Shown here one piece after another: positions 36,502-45,402 of a stretch of 64,000 nt of DNA (the first letter of the stretch is position 1; every line of letters begins with the position of its first letter). The notes under the pieces are model-generated. The model was not told where the DNA came from. It ran no database searches and saw only the letters and a list, made by a program, of their open reading frames with translations. The DNA is from Streptomyces sp. CB02261. Its GTDB lineage: Bacteria; Actinomycetota; Actinomycetes; Streptomycetales; Streptomycetaceae. The translations under genes were made by a program, and so were the position numbers. The stretch spans positions 399,019-463,018 of the forward strand of contig NZ_LIVX01000004.1 of assembly GCF_001905665.1 (NCBI RefSeq), given 5' to 3'.

Positions 36502-38061
36502 TCAGGGGGTGCGGGCGCGCAGGTGGTCGCGCAGCCCGATGCCGAATGCGGTGGGAGTGCCGTCGTACGAACTGATCAGGGCGGGACCCGAGGCGCAGTT
36601 CCAGGTGTTCCAGGTCCAGCCCAGGTACGAGAGGCCGCGGTCGTCGAACCACTTCATGACGCGGTCGACGAACGCGTGTCCGCAGGTGTTCTCACCGATC
36701 TCGCCCGCCAGCAGAGGTACCTGGGCGGCTACCGGGGCGAGGGTGTCGTTCCAGCACGTCTCGGTGGAGCAGGTGTTGAAGTTGTAGACGTGCCAGGCGG
36801 CGGCCAGATTCTCCGCCGGGTCCGTGGGGCGGTACGTGAGCCACTGGCTCAGGTCGTTGGAGTACGCGATGCCCGGGACGAGGACGAGGTTCTTCGCCCC
36901 CGTCGCCCGGACCGCGTCCACCAGGTCCTGCATGCCGGCGACCTCGTAGCCGATGCCGGGGCAGGTGCCGCCGTCGCGCCAGCAGGACCAGGCCTGTGCC
37001 GCGGTGGAGGTCGCCCGGTCCGGATAGGGCTCGTTGAACAGGTCGAGGACGACCCGCTCGTCGTGCTTGAAGGTGTTCGCCACCGAGGTCCAGAAGGCCG
37101 GGGTGTACCGGGCGTTCGGCATCGGCTTCTGGCAGGAGGCGTGCGCGTCGGAGCAGCCGGCCGAGTTGCCGGTGTACTGGCCGTGGGTCCAGTGCAGTTC
37201 GAGGACAGGGGTCATGCCGTGGGCGAGGACCCTGGTCACCAGGTCCTTCACGGCGTTCGTGTAGTTCGCGCCGCGGTACTCGGGCTTGATGTTGTCCAGG
37301 CCGAGCCAGCACTCCTCGTTGAGGGGGATGCGGACCGTGTTGGCCTTCCAGCCGGCGATCGCCTTGATCGAGGCGTCGTCGACGGGACCGTCCCAGATGC
37401 CGTGGCCCTGGACGCACATGAACTCGCCGCCGGAGCGGTTGACGCCGAGCAGGCGGCGGACCGCGCCGTTCTGGTCGACGAACTTGTTCCCGACCACGCC
37501 GAGTTCGGGCGCGCCGGTGACCGGGGTCGGCGGGGGAGGAGTCGGAGGGGGCGTCGGGGGAGTGGTCGGGGGAGTGGTGGGCGGTTCGGTCGGGGGACTG
37601 GTGGGGTCGGTCGGGGTCGGGGTCGGGGTCGGGGTGCTCCCGTCCGTGGCGCAGGGCGTGCCGTTGAGCGTGAACGCGGTGGGCGCCGTGTTGGCGCCCG
37701 ACCAGGAGGCGATGAAGCCGCCCGAGACCTTCGCGCCCGTGCCGAGCGCGGCGTTCCAGCTCTCGTTCACGACCGTGACGTCCGTGCCGGACTGGGACCA
37801 CTTTCCGCCCCAGCCCTGGCTGACGACCTGGCCGGCGGGGAAGCCGAAGCCGAGGCTCCAGCCGTTCAGCGCGGAACTGTTGTTGGTGACGGTGACGGCA
37901 CCCTGGTAGCCGCCGGCCCACTGGCCGACAACCGAGTACTCCACCGTGCAGACGGGTGCGGCCGCGGCTCCTGAGGCCGTACCCATGAGGGCGAACGCGG
38001 TGCTCGCCATCGCGAGCGCCACTCCGGAGAGCAGCGCCGACAGGCGTGGGGGATGTCGCAT
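36502..38061 (-). CDS. Secreted GH5 endoglucanase with N-terminal CBM2
   Basis: This 519-residue protein has a signal peptide (1-35), a CBM2 (about 36-136) and a Pro/Thr linker with repeated TPP units (about 140-182). The GH5 catalytic domain carries LDLFNEPYP (acid/base Glu344) and LLAGEIGEN (nucleophile Glu454). It cuts internal beta-1,4 bonds of cellulose, working with the GH6 and GH48 enzymes. GAGGAC about 8 nt upstream supports the ATG. The 271-bp gap to the divergent GH48 gene holds one perfect and one degenerate CebR box. Confidence 0.92.
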   Translation of the reverse strand: MRHPPRLSALLSGVALAMASTAFALMGTASGAAAAPVCTVEYSVVGQWAGGYQGAVTVTNNSSALNGWSLGFGFPAGQVVSQGWGGKWSQSGTDVTVVNESWNAALGTGAKVSGGFIASWSGANTAPTAFTLNGTPCATDGSTPTPTPTPTDPTSPPTEPPTTPPTTPPTPPPTPPPPTPVTGAPELGVVGNKFVDQNGAVRRLLGVNRSGGEFMCVQGHGIWDGPVDDASIKAIAGWKANTVRIPLNEECWLGLDNIKPEYRGANYTNAVKDLVTRVLAHGMTPVLELHWTHGQYTGNSAGCSDAHASCQKPMPNARYTPAFWTSVANTFKHDERVVLDLFNEPYPDRATSTAAQAWSCWRDGGTCPGIGYEVAGMQDLVDAVRATGAKNLVLVPGIAYSNDLSQWLTYRPTDPAENLAAAWHVYNFNTCSTETCWNDTLAPVAAQVPLLAGEIGENTCGHAFVDRVMKWFDDRGLSYLGWTWNTWNCASGPALISSYDGTPTAFGIGLRDHLRARTP

Positions 38062-38109
38062 GAGCGAGTCCTCGCAGCGAGGGCACACCCTGACGGTGCG
38101 CCGGCCGGA

Positions 38110-38123
38110 CGGATTCGCTCCCA
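38110..38123. promoter_or_regulatory. Degenerate CebR half-site before the GH5 gene
   Basis: CGGATTCGCTCCCA retains the right half CGCTCCCA of the CebR box and matches 10 of 14 positions. It sits 49 nt upstream of the GH5 start and may be a weak second site. Confidence 0.45.
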
Positions 38124-38242
38124 CTGGTCGGGCAGACCGTAGCGGCAACTGACGCCAAGCAAAAGAGGGGTTGGGTAAATTCCTTCGTCGATTGCCTTCG
38201 ACTCTTCGCGCACCTTGACGCCGTTGCGTCCCAACTGCACAG

Positions 38243-38256
38243 TGGGAGCGCTCCCA
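38243..38256. promoter_or_regulatory. CebR box shared by the GH5-GH6 and GH48 genes
   Basis: A perfect TGGGAGCGCTCCCA lies 76 nt before the GH48 start and 181 nt before the GH5 start, in their divergent promoter region. Confidence 0.92.
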
Positions 38257-38332
38257 CTGGTTCAGAGCTTGTCTCCATGCACCTTCCGCTCTTCGCTCCC
38301 CCGCCTCACGAGCCGCGAGGAGAACAACCCGC

Positions 38333-41245
38333 ATGCCACGCCCACGAGCAAGAACGAGACCGCGCCGACCGCTGACCGCCCTCGCCGCGGCGCTCTCCCT
38401 CCCCCTCGGCCTGTTGGCCGTCGGCGCCACCACCGCCCAGGCCGCCGCCGTCCAGTGCAGCGTCGACTACAAGACCAACGACTGGGGTTCGGGCTTCACC
38501 GCCGAACTCACGCTGACCAACCGGGCCACCACGGCCCTCGACGGCTGGACGCTCACCTACTCCTACGCCGGTGACCAGAAGCTCACCAACGGCTGGAGCG
38601 GCGTCTGGTCCCAGTCCGGCAAGAACGTCACCGTGACGAACGCCTCCTGGAACCGCACGGTCGCCGCCGGGGCGGCCGTCACCACCGGCGCCCAGTTCAC
38701 CTACAGCGGGACCAACGCCGCACCCGCCTCCTTCGCCGTCAACGGCACCCCCTGCACGGGCGCGCACCAGCCGCCGGTCGCGGTCCTGACCAGCCCCACC
38801 GCCGGAGCCGTCTACAGTCAGGGCGACGCGGTGCCGCTCGCCGCCACCGCCGCCGCGGCCGACAGCGCCACCGTGGCCAAGGTGGAGTTCTACAGCGACA
38901 CCACGCTCCTCGGCACCGACACCACCGCGCCCTTCACCCACAGCGCGGCCGGCCTCGCCACCGGGGCCCACTCCCTCTACGCCAAGGCCTACGACAGCCT
39001 CGGCGCCTCCGCCGAGTCGGCCCCCGTCGGCATCACCGTCGCCGCCGGACCCGCGCTCGTCGCCTCCCCGACCCAACTCGGCGTGCGCCAGGGCGCCACC
39101 GGCACCTTCGACCTGAAGCTCTCCACCGCGCCGACCGCGAACGTCACGGTGAGTGTTGCCCGTACCTCCGGCAACACCAACCTCACCGCGACCCCCGCCA
39201 CGCTCACCTTCACCCCGGCGAACTGGAACACCGCCCAGAAGGTGACCGTCGCCGCCGCGGCCACCGGCACCGGCTCCGCCGTCTTCACCGCGTCCGCCCC
39301 CGGCCACGCCAAGGCCGAGGTGACCGTCGCCCAGCTGGCCGCGGACTCCACGTACGACGCGCGCTTCCTCGACCTCCACGGGAAGATCACCGCCCCGGCC
39401 AACGGCTACTTCTCGCCCGAGGGCATCCCGTACCACTCCGTGGAGACCCTGATCGTCGAGGCCCCCGACCACGGGCACGAGACGACCTCGGAGGCGTACA
39501 GCTACCTGATCTGGCTCCAGGCCATGTACGGCAAGATCACCGGTGACTGGACCAAGTTCAACGGCGCCTGGGACACCATGGAGAAGTTCATGATCCCCAC
39601 CCACGCCGACCAGCCCACCACCGGCTCCTACAACGCCTCGAAGCCGGCGACGTACGCCCCCGAGTGGGACCTGCCCTCGCAGTACCCGGCCCGGCTCGAC
39701 TCCGGCGCGGCCTCCGGCCCCGACCCGATCGCCGCCGAACTGAAGAGCGCCTACGGCACCGACGACATCTACGGCATGCACTGGATCCAGGACGTCGACA
39801 ACGTCTACGGCTTCGGCAACGAGCCCGGGAAGTGCTCCGCGGGTCCGACGGCGACCGGCCCCTCGTACATCAACACCTTCCAGCGCGGCCCGCAGGAGTC
39901 CGTCTGGGAGACCGTCACCCACCCGACCTGTGACAACTTCACCTACGGCGGGAAGAACGGCTACCTGGACCTCTTCACCGGGGACGCCTCCTACGCCAAG
40001 CAGTGGAAGTTCACCAACGCCCCCGACGCCGACGCCCGCGCCGTCCAGGCCGCCTACTGGGCCGACCTCTGGGCCAAGCAGCAGGGCAAGGGCACCCAGG
40101 TCTCCGCGACCGTCGGCAAGGCCGCCAAGATGGGCGACTACCTGCGGTACGCCATGTTCGACAAGTACTTCAAGAAGGTCGGGAACTGCGTCGGCCCGAC
40201 CGCCTGCCCGGCCGGCACCGGCAAGGACAGCGCCCACTACCTGATGTCCTGGTACTACGCCTGGGGCGGGGCCACCGACACCTCGGCCGGCTGGTCCTGG
40301 CGCATCGGATCCAGCCACGCCCACGGCGGCTACCAGAACCCGCTGGCCGCCTACGCCCTCAGTTCCTACGCCCCGCTCAAGCCCAAGTCGGCGACGGGCC
40401 AGGCGGACTGGGCGACCAGCCTCGACCGGCAGCTGGAGTTCTACCGCTGGCTGCAGTCCGACGAGGGCGCCATCGCGGGCGGTGCCACCAACAGCTGGCA
40501 GGGCCGCTACGCCACCCCGCCGGCCGGCACCCCCACCTTCCACGGCATGTACTACGACGAGAAGCCCGTCTACCACGACCCGGCGTCCAACCAGTGGTTC
40601 GGCTTCCAGGCCTGGTCGATGGAGCGGGTCGCCGAGTACTACCAGCAGACCGGTGACGCCGAGGCGAAGACCGTCCTCGACAAGTGGGTCTCCTGGGCGC
40701 TGTCCAAGACCACGATCAACCCGGACGGCACCTACCGCATCCCCTCCACCCTCCAGTGGTCCGGCAAGCCCGACACCTGGAACGCGGCCGACCCCGGTGC
40801 CAACGCCGGTCTGCACGTCACCGTCGCCGACTACACGAACGACGTCGGCGTGGCCGCCGCCTACGCCAAGACACTCACCTACTACGCGGCCAAGTCCGGC
40901 CACGCCGAGGCCAAGCGCGTCGCCAAGGCCCTGCTCGACGGCATGTGGGACCACCACCAGGACCCGCTGGGCATCGCCGTCGAGGAGACCCGCGCCGACT
41001 ACAACCGCTTCGACGACCCGGTGTACGTGCCGAGCGGCTGGACCGGCGTCATGCCGAACGGCGACACCGTGAACAACACCTCCACCTTCGCCTCGATCCG
41101 CAGCTTCTACCAGGACGACCCTGCCTGGCCGAAGATCGAGGCCTACCTGGCGGGCGGCGCCGCCCCCGTCTTCACGTACCACCGGTTCTGGGCCCAGGCG
41201 GACATCGCCCTGGCCATGGGCTCGTACGCGGAGCTGCTCGAATAG
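38333..41245 (+). CDS. Secreted GH48 cellobiohydrolase with CBM2 and two beta-sandwich domains
   Basis: This 970-residue protein has a signal peptide (1-39), a CBM2 (about 41-141), an Ig-like domain (about 145-233, [13 protein letters not shown]...VGITV) and a further beta domain (about 234-335). The GH48 catalytic domain runs from about 340 to 970. The motif [15 protein letters not shown] holds the likely catalytic acid (Glu387). GH48 enzymes attack cellulose processively from reducing ends and are key partners of GH6. AGGAG about 11 nt before the ATG and the CebR box at 38243 define start and control. It is transcribed divergently from GH5-GH6. Confidence 0.94.
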   Translation: MPRPRARTRPRRPLTALAAALSLPLGLLAVGATTAQAAAVQCSVDYKTNDWGSGFTAELTLTNRATTALDGWTLTYSYAGDQKLTNGWSGVWSQSGKNVTVTNASWNRTVAAGAAVTTGAQFTYSGTNAAPASFAVNGTPCTGAHQPPVAVLTSPTAGAVYSQGDAVPLAATAAAADSATVAKVEFYSDTTLLGTDTTAPFTHSAAGLATGAHSLYAKAYDSLGASAESAPVGITVAAGPALVASPTQLGVRQGATGTFDLKLSTAPTANVTVSVARTSGNTNLTATPATLTFTPANWNTAQKVTVAAAATGTGSAVFTASAPGHAKAEVTVAQLAADSTYDARFLDLHGKITAPANGYFSPEGIPYHSVETLIVEAPDHGHETTSEAYSYLIWLQAMYGKITGDWTKFNGAWDTMEKFMIPTHADQPTTGSYNASKPATYAPEWDLPSQYPARLDSGAASGPDPIAAELKSAYGTDDIYGMHWIQDVDNVYGFGNEPGKCSAGPTATGPSYINTFQRGPQESVWETVTHPTCDNFTYGGKNGYLDLFTGDASYAKQWKFTNAPDADARAVQAAYWADLWAKQQGKGTQVSATVGKAAKMGDYLRYAMFDKYFKKVGNCVGPTACPAGTGKDSAHYLMSWYYAWGGATDTSAGWSWRIGSSHAHGGYQNPLAAYALSSYAPLKPKSATGQADWATSLDRQLEFYRWLQSDEGAIAGGATNSWQGRYATPPAGTPTFHGMYYDEKPVYHDPASNQWFGFQAWSMERVAEYYQQTGDAEAKTVLDKWVSWALSKTTINPDGTYRIPSTLQWSGKPDTWNAADPGANAGLHVTVADYTNDVGVAAAYAKTLTYYAAKSGHAEAKRVAKALLDGMWDHHQDPLGIAVEETRADYNRFDDPVYVPSGWTGVMPNGDTVNNTSTFASIRSFYQDDPAWPKIEAYLAGGAAPVFTYHRFWAQADIALAMGSYAELLE

Positions 41246-41282
41246 CAGCCGCCCCGCTCGGAGACGCTCCGCGTACGACGAG

Positions 41283-41314
41283 ACCGGGCGGACCCCGCGA
41301 GGGGCCCGCCCGGT
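41283..41314 (+). terminator. Terminator of the GH48 gene
   Basis: A 9-bp outer stem (ACCGGGCGG/CCGCCCGGT) plus a 4-bp inner CCCC/GGGG stem with a GCGA loop begins 37 nt after the stop. Confidence 0.8.
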
Positions 41315-41439
41315 CCCGATACGCCCCATGACCCGGCCCCGCCTGGACAGTTTCCCGAGCGGCCGCTTAGGGTCGGGGTCCGAATCACCGACGGGCACCG
41401 GACGCCCGGAGCACCGGGAATCTGCCGAGGAGCGCGCAC

Positions 41440-42513
41440 GTGGTCACCCTCGCCGATGTCGCCCGCCACGCCGGGGTGTCGGCCAGCACCGTCAGCTACG
41501 TGCTGAGCGGCAAACGCTCCATCTCCGCGGCCACCCGCGAGCGGATCCAGCACAGCATCGACACCCTCGGCTACCGGCCGCACGCCGGGGCCCGCGCGCT
41601 GGCCAGCAGCCGGACGGGCATCCTCGCCCTGATGATGCCGCTCCGCACCGGTCTCTACGTGCCGGTCCTGATGGAGATCGCGATGGCCGTCACCACCACG
41701 GCCCGCTCCCACGGCTACGACGTCCTGCTGCTCACCGGCGAGGAGGGCCCCGAGGCCGTCCGCCGCGTCGAGGGCAGCGCCATCGCCGACGCCATGATCG
41801 TCATGGACGTGGGGATCGACGACCCCCGGCTCCCCTGCCTCCGGGAGGCCGCGCGGCCCTCCGTCCTCATCGGGCTCCCCACCGAGTCGGCCGAGGCCGC
41901 CGACACCGCCGGACTCGACTGCGTCGACCTCGACTTCGAGGCCGCCGGCGCCCGCTGCGTCGACCACCTCGCCGGGCTCGGCCACACCGGGATCGCCGTC
42001 CTCGGTGAACCGCCCGCCGTGTACGAGCGGGGTACGGGCTTCGCCGCCCGCACCCTCACCGGCCTGCGCGCCGCCGCCGGCGCCCACGGCGTCGGGCTGC
42101 TCCACCGGCCCGTCGACGGCACCTACGCGGCCGTCACCGCCGCCGTCACCCGGATCTTCGAGGAACGCCCCGGCACGACCGGCCTCGTCGTCCAGAACGA
42201 GGCCGCCGTCGAACCGCTGCTCGCGCTCCTGCGCCACCAGCGCCGCGCCGTGCCCGAGGACGTCTCCGTCGTCGCGATCTGCCCCGACCAGATCGCGCTC
42301 CACGCCTCCGTACCGCTCACCGCCGTGTCCGTACCCGCGCGGGAGATAGGGCGGCTCGCCGTCGAGCGGCTCGTCCGGCGGCTCGCGGGGGAGGAGCCCC
42401 GGGGTACGGAACTCATCGCGCCCCGCCTCACCGCCCGCGCCAGCACGGGGCCGGCCGCGCCCGGCGTCCCCTCCGCCCGCACCGAGGACCGTCATGGCCA
42501 CGGCGGACACTGA
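41440..42513 (+). CDS. LacI family transcriptional regulator
   Basis: This 357-residue protein has the HTH VTLADVARHAGVSASTVSYVLSGKRSISAATR with hinge HAGARALASSRTG, and a sugar-binding-like effector domain (FEAAGARCVDHLAGLGHTGIAVLG, DVSVVAICPDQ). The start GTG at 41440 gives the expected N-terminus. The last 20 nt overlap the start of the ECF sigma gene, so the two may be co-translated. Its operator is unknown. The GAAGCGCTTC palindromes at 57089, 62023 and 62194 are candidate targets for some LacI protein and cannot be assigned to this one. Confidence 0.88.
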   Translation: MVTLADVARHAGVSASTVSYVLSGKRSISAATRERIQHSIDTLGYRPHAGARALASSRTGILALMMPLRTGLYVPVLMEIAMAVTTTARSHGYDVLLLTGEEGPEAVRRVEGSAIADAMIVMDVGIDDPRLPCLREAARPSVLIGLPTESAEAADTAGLDCVDLDFEAAGARCVDHLAGLGHTGIAVLGEPPAVYERGTGFAARTLTGLRAAAGAHGVGLLHRPVDGTYAAVTAAVTRIFEERPGTTGLVVQNEAAVEPLLALLRHQRRAVPEDVSVVAICPDQIALHASVPLTAVSVPAREIGRLAVERLVRRLAGEEPRGTELIAPRLTARASTGPAAPGVPSARTEDRHGHGGH

Positions 42514-43033
42514 GACCGGCGACAGCGCGGCGGAGTTCCGGGCCTTCTTCGAGCGCCACTACGCCGAACTCGCCCGGCTCGCCCATCTGCTGACCGGTGA
42601 GACCGACGCCGCCGACGACCTCGCCGCCGACGCCATGCTCGCCCTCTGGCACCGCTGGGACCGGGTCCGCGCAGCCGACCACCCCGCCGCCTACGCCCGG
42701 GGCGTCGTCGCCAACCTCGTCCGCACCCGGATCCGGGGCACCGTCCGTGAGCGGCGCCGCATCGCCGCGTTCTGGGACCGGCGCCCCGACCACACCGAGG
42801 ACCCGGACGTCCCCGCCGTCCTCGACGTCCGGGCGGCGCTGCGGGCCCTGCCGTTCCGCAAGCGCGCCTGCGTCGTCCTCCGGCACGCCTTCGACCTCTC
42901 CGAGCGCGACACCGCCCTCGCGCTCGGCGTCTCGGTCGGTACGGTCAAGAGCCAGACCGCCAAGGGCATGGCGGAACTCCAGCGGTCGCTCGGTCCCCGG
43001 GCCGCCTCCGAACTCGCCGCGGGAAGGCGCTGA
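42494..43033 (+). CDS. ECF (SigE-family) RNA polymerase sigma factor
   Basis: This 179-residue protein has a sigma-2 region (FRAFFERHYAELARLAHLLTGETDAADDLAADAMLALWHRW) and a sigma-4 HTH (FDLSERDTALALGVSVGTVKSQTAKGMAELQ). The T-V-K-S-Q motif is typical of the SigE/ECF41-like actinobacterial group. The ATG lies inside the end of the LacI gene, and the stop overlaps the ATG of the membrane partner (TGATG at 43033). The three genes are therefore probably one transcript. Confidence 0.9.
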   Translation: MATADTETGDSAAEFRAFFERHYAELARLAHLLTGETDAADDLAADAMLALWHRWDRVRAADHPAAYARGVVANLVRTRIRGTVRERRRIAAFWDRRPDHTEDPDVPAVLDVRAALRALPFRKRACVVLRHAFDLSERDTALALGVSVGTVKSQTAKGMAELQRSLGPRAASELAAGRR

Positions 43034-43701
43034 TGGACGAGACACGGCTCCGCCGCGAGCTGCGGGAGGCGGCGCTCGCGCACCGGCCCGACCACGCCCG
43101 CATGCTCGCCCGGGTGGAACGCGGCCTCGCCGCGCCCGCCCCGGTGGCCCGGCCGCCCCGGCCCGCCGGCCGGTGGAGCGGCCGGCGCTGGACGGCGGTC
43201 GTCGCCGTGACCGCGGCCGTCGCCGCCGTGGTCGGCCTCGGCGGCCTCGCGGCGACCACCCTGGGGGAACGGCCCGCCGGGCCCGCCACGACGCTGCCCG
43301 CGCCCGGTCCGGTGGCGCGGGTGACCGCCTCGATCGCCCCCGGCGGCAACCGCTGGTGGGCGCAGAGCGAACTCGCCGTGACCACGGACACCCCGGTCGG
43401 CGGGCTCGCCGTCGAACTGCGGATCGCCCGCACCCCCGGCGTGGTGAGCACCGGCCACTGGCGCACCCGCCCCGCGGAGGACTTCACCGTGACGGTGACC
43501 GAGGAGGCCGGGGTCCTGGTCTACCGGTGGACCCTCAGGCCGGGCCGCACGGTCCCGCCGGGCCCCCATGTCTTCGCGGGCCAGTACAACCACGCCGAGG
43601 GGGTACGGGACGCCTCGGCCGACACGTACACCGTGGTCCTCACCGGTGGCGACGGCGGCCGGTCCACGCTGCGGGGCGGCTTCGGGGCCTCCCCGAAGTG
43701 A
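43033..43701 (+). CDS. Membrane protein, putative regulator of the upstream sigma factor
   Basis: This 222-residue type II membrane protein has a cytoplasmic N-terminus of about 52 residues (basic, with an Arg/Leu-rich helix), one transmembrane helix (about 53-75) and an extracytoplasmic beta-rich domain (RVTASIAPGGNRWWAQSELAV, GVLVYRWTLRPG, SADTYTVVLTG). Its coupling to the sigma gene suggests an anti-sigma or sensor role, which is inference from position. No ZAS zinc motif is present. Confidence 0.8.
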   Translation: MDETRLRRELREAALAHRPDHARMLARVERGLAAPAPVARPPRPAGRWSGRRWTAVVAVTAAVAAVVGLGGLAATTLGERPAGPATTLPAPGPVARVTASIAPGGNRWWAQSELAVTTDTPVGGLAVELRIARTPGVVSTGHWRTRPAEDFTVTVTEEAGVLVYRWTLRPGRTVPPGPHVFAGQYNHAEGVRDASADTYTVVLTGGDGGRSTLRGGFGASPK

Positions 43702-43716
43702 CCGCCGGGGGTGCGG

Positions 43717-44196
43717 TCACGCGCCCGTCGTGGAGCCGGGGCGGACGATCATCAGGACGACGACGATCGCCCAGAGGAGGTTGAAGACGCCGGTGAGCAT
43801 CGCCAGCCGGGTCGCCGTTGGCCGGGCCTGCTCCTCGGTCGAAGGGCCTTCGGCCAGGGCGAGCAGGCGCCGCTGGCCGGGCAGGACGGCCAGCCCGAGG
43901 AGGGCGGCGGCGATCGTGGTGAGGACGAGCGAGGCGATCAGCCAGGCGTCGGTCAGGACGCCGAGCCGGGCGCCCGTGGCGATCCCGAACACCGGCACGA
44001 CGACCCCCGCGACGGCGTAGACGGAGCAGACGCGGTGCAGGAGCACGGCCGTCCCGAGCCCCTCCGGAGAGCCGTCCGGCCCCTCGCCGCGGCAGGCCCG
44101 CAGCGCCTGGCGCGGGAACATCGACGCGGCCACGGCGATCGATCCGACGGTGAGGATCGCCACCAGGACGTGGACGGACAGCAGGAACTTGGTCAC
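43717..44196 (-). CDS. Four-helix membrane protein (DUF2269-like)
   Basis: This 159-residue integral membrane protein has four predicted helices (about 4-27, 52-76, 83-106 and 128-151) and a short hydrophilic loop. HVLVAILTVGSIAVAAS and a conserved His in the first helix recall DUF2269 proteins. The function is unknown. It converges with the sigma operon and is divergent from the PadR regulator at 44292, whose 95-bp promoter gap holds repeats suggesting joint control. Confidence 0.8.
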   Translation of the reverse strand: MTKFLLSVHVLVAILTVGSIAVAASMFPRQALRACRGEGPDGSPEGLGTAVLLHRVCSVYAVAGVVVPVFGIATGARLGVLTDAWLIASLVLTTIAAALLGLAVLPGQRRLLALAEGPSTEEQARPTATRLAMLTGVFNLLWAIVVVLMIVRPGSTTGA

Positions 44197-44225
44197 GGCA
44201 CGGGCCTCCGGCTCGGTTCAATATG

Positions 44226-44260
44226 TTGGCTGCCAATACGTACAGCGCCAATACATACAC
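44226..44260. promoter_or_regulatory. Repeated operator-like elements before the PadR gene
   Basis: TTGGCTGCCAA (44226-44236) is a palindrome. It overlaps the first of two direct repeats GCCAATACRTACA (44232-44244 and 44247-44259). The AT-rich repeats stand out in this GC-rich genome and lie between divergent genes. They are probable PadR or promoter elements. Confidence 0.6.
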
Positions 44261-44291
44261 TGCCTACCTGTCTCTTGGGTAGGCTGCCCCC

Positions 44292-44636
44292 ATGAAGGCG
44301 GATGCGGTGCGAGGGCACCTCGACGGACTGTTGCTCGCGGTGCTCGAACCAGGCCCGCTGCACGGCTACGCGATCATCGCCGCGGTGCAGCAGCGCAGCG
44401 GCGGTGTCCTCGAACTGCGCACGGGCACGATCTATCCCGCGCTGAACCGGCTGGAGCGGACCGGTCTGCTGAGCAGCAGCTGGCAGTCCTCGGGCGAACG
44501 GCGGCGGCGGGCCTACGAGCTGACCGACGCGGGCCGCCGCACGCTGGCCGGCGAACGGACCGCGTGGAACGAGTTCACCGCCGCGATCGGCTCGGTCCTG
44601 AACCCCGTCACGCCGCCGCCCGGGCTCGCCACATGA
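44292..44636 (+). CDS. PadR family transcriptional regulator
   Basis: This 114-residue winged-helix protein shows the PadR signature: LLLAVLEPGPLHGYAIIAAVQQRSGGVLELRTGTIYPALNRLERTGLL, then a YELTDAGRR wing end. Its stop overlaps the ATG of the downstream HAAS-domain membrane protein gene (ATGA at 44633), the usual PadR/HAAS pairing. It probably controls itself, its partner and perhaps the divergent four-helix membrane gene through the repeats at 44226-44260. Confidence 0.9.
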   Translation: MKADAVRGHLDGLLLAVLEPGPLHGYAIIAAVQQRSGGVLELRTGTIYPALNRLERTGLLSSSWQSSGERRRRAYELTDAGRRTLAGERTAWNEFTAAIGSVLNPVTPPPGLAT

Positions 44637-45331
44637 CCGCCGGCGTCGAGGGCGACACCGACCTCGTCCGGGAGTACGCCGATGACCTCGCGGCCGCCCT
44701 GCACGGACCGGCCCGCGCCAAGGCCCGCATGGTCGAGGAGATCCGCGGCGGCCTCCTGGACACCACGGACGCCCACGCCGACCGGGGGCTGCCCCGCCGC
44801 CACGCGTTCCGGGCGGCGGTACGGGAGTTCGGGACCGTCGACGAGCTCGTGCCCGGCTGCCAGCGGGAGCTGACGCTCGCCCAGGCCCGGCACACCGCCC
44901 GGTCCGTCGCCCTCACCGCACCCGTCCTGGTCGCCTGCTGGTTTCTCGCCGGCGCCCACGACCCCGCACCGTCCGGCCCGGTCTCCCGCGCCGCCCAGCT
45001 CCTGGCCGTGAACGCGGCGGGCGTCGCGGTGGTCGCCACCCTGCTCGCCGGCGCGACGCTCGCCGTCACCGGCGCCTTCACCGGCCGGACGCCCACGCCG
45101 CGCCGCCTGCCGCTCCTGGTCGCCTGGACCGGTACCACCGCCGGCATCGCCATGGCGGTCACGACGCTCGCGCTGGCCACCGCCGCCGCCCTCGCCGAGA
45201 ACCGGCCCCTGCTCGCGTGCGCCGGCGTCCTCGCGGCCGCCTCCCACGCGGCGGTGGCGGCCTCGGCCCGCGCCTGCCGCCGGTGCGCCCGCCTGTCGGC
45301 GCCGAAGTCCCGGTCCGTCCCCGCGCATTGA
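44633..45331 (+). CDS. HAAS/permease-prefix-domain membrane protein (PadR partner)
   Basis: This 232-residue protein has an N-terminal cytoplasmic helical domain of the HAAS/permease-prefix type (VREYADDLAAALHGPARAKARMVEEIRGGLLD, FGTVDELVPGCQRELTLAQ), followed by about four transmembrane helices. These proteins accompany PadR repressors and may act as membrane-bound co-regulators or sensors. The ATG overlaps the PadR stop; the longer upstream frame is a shadow. Confidence 0.83.
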   Translation: MTAGVEGDTDLVREYADDLAAALHGPARAKARMVEEIRGGLLDTTDAHADRGLPRRHAFRAAVREFGTVDELVPGCQRELTLAQARHTARSVALTAPVLVACWFLAGAHDPAPSGPVSRAAQLLAVNAAGVAVVATLLAGATLAVTGAFTGRTPTPRRLPLLVAWTGTTAGIAMAVTTLALATAAALAENRPLLACAGVLAAASHAAVAASARACRRCARLSAPKSRSVPAH

Positions 45332-45402
45332 CATCATGAGTGCGTGAATCTTCGTGATCTTGGTGTTGGAGTCGTCCCAGGTCACGCTGACACGCTGAGG
45401 CC

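Noticed and set aside
33773..36787. A 1004-residue plus-strand open frame
   Set aside because: It lies antisense to the M15 and GH6 genes with low-complexity composition and no ribosome site.
38306..41398. A 1030-residue minus-strand open frame
   Set aside because: It is antisense to the GH48 gene, Gly/Val/Arg-rich with no domain, typical of shadow frames in high-GC DNA.
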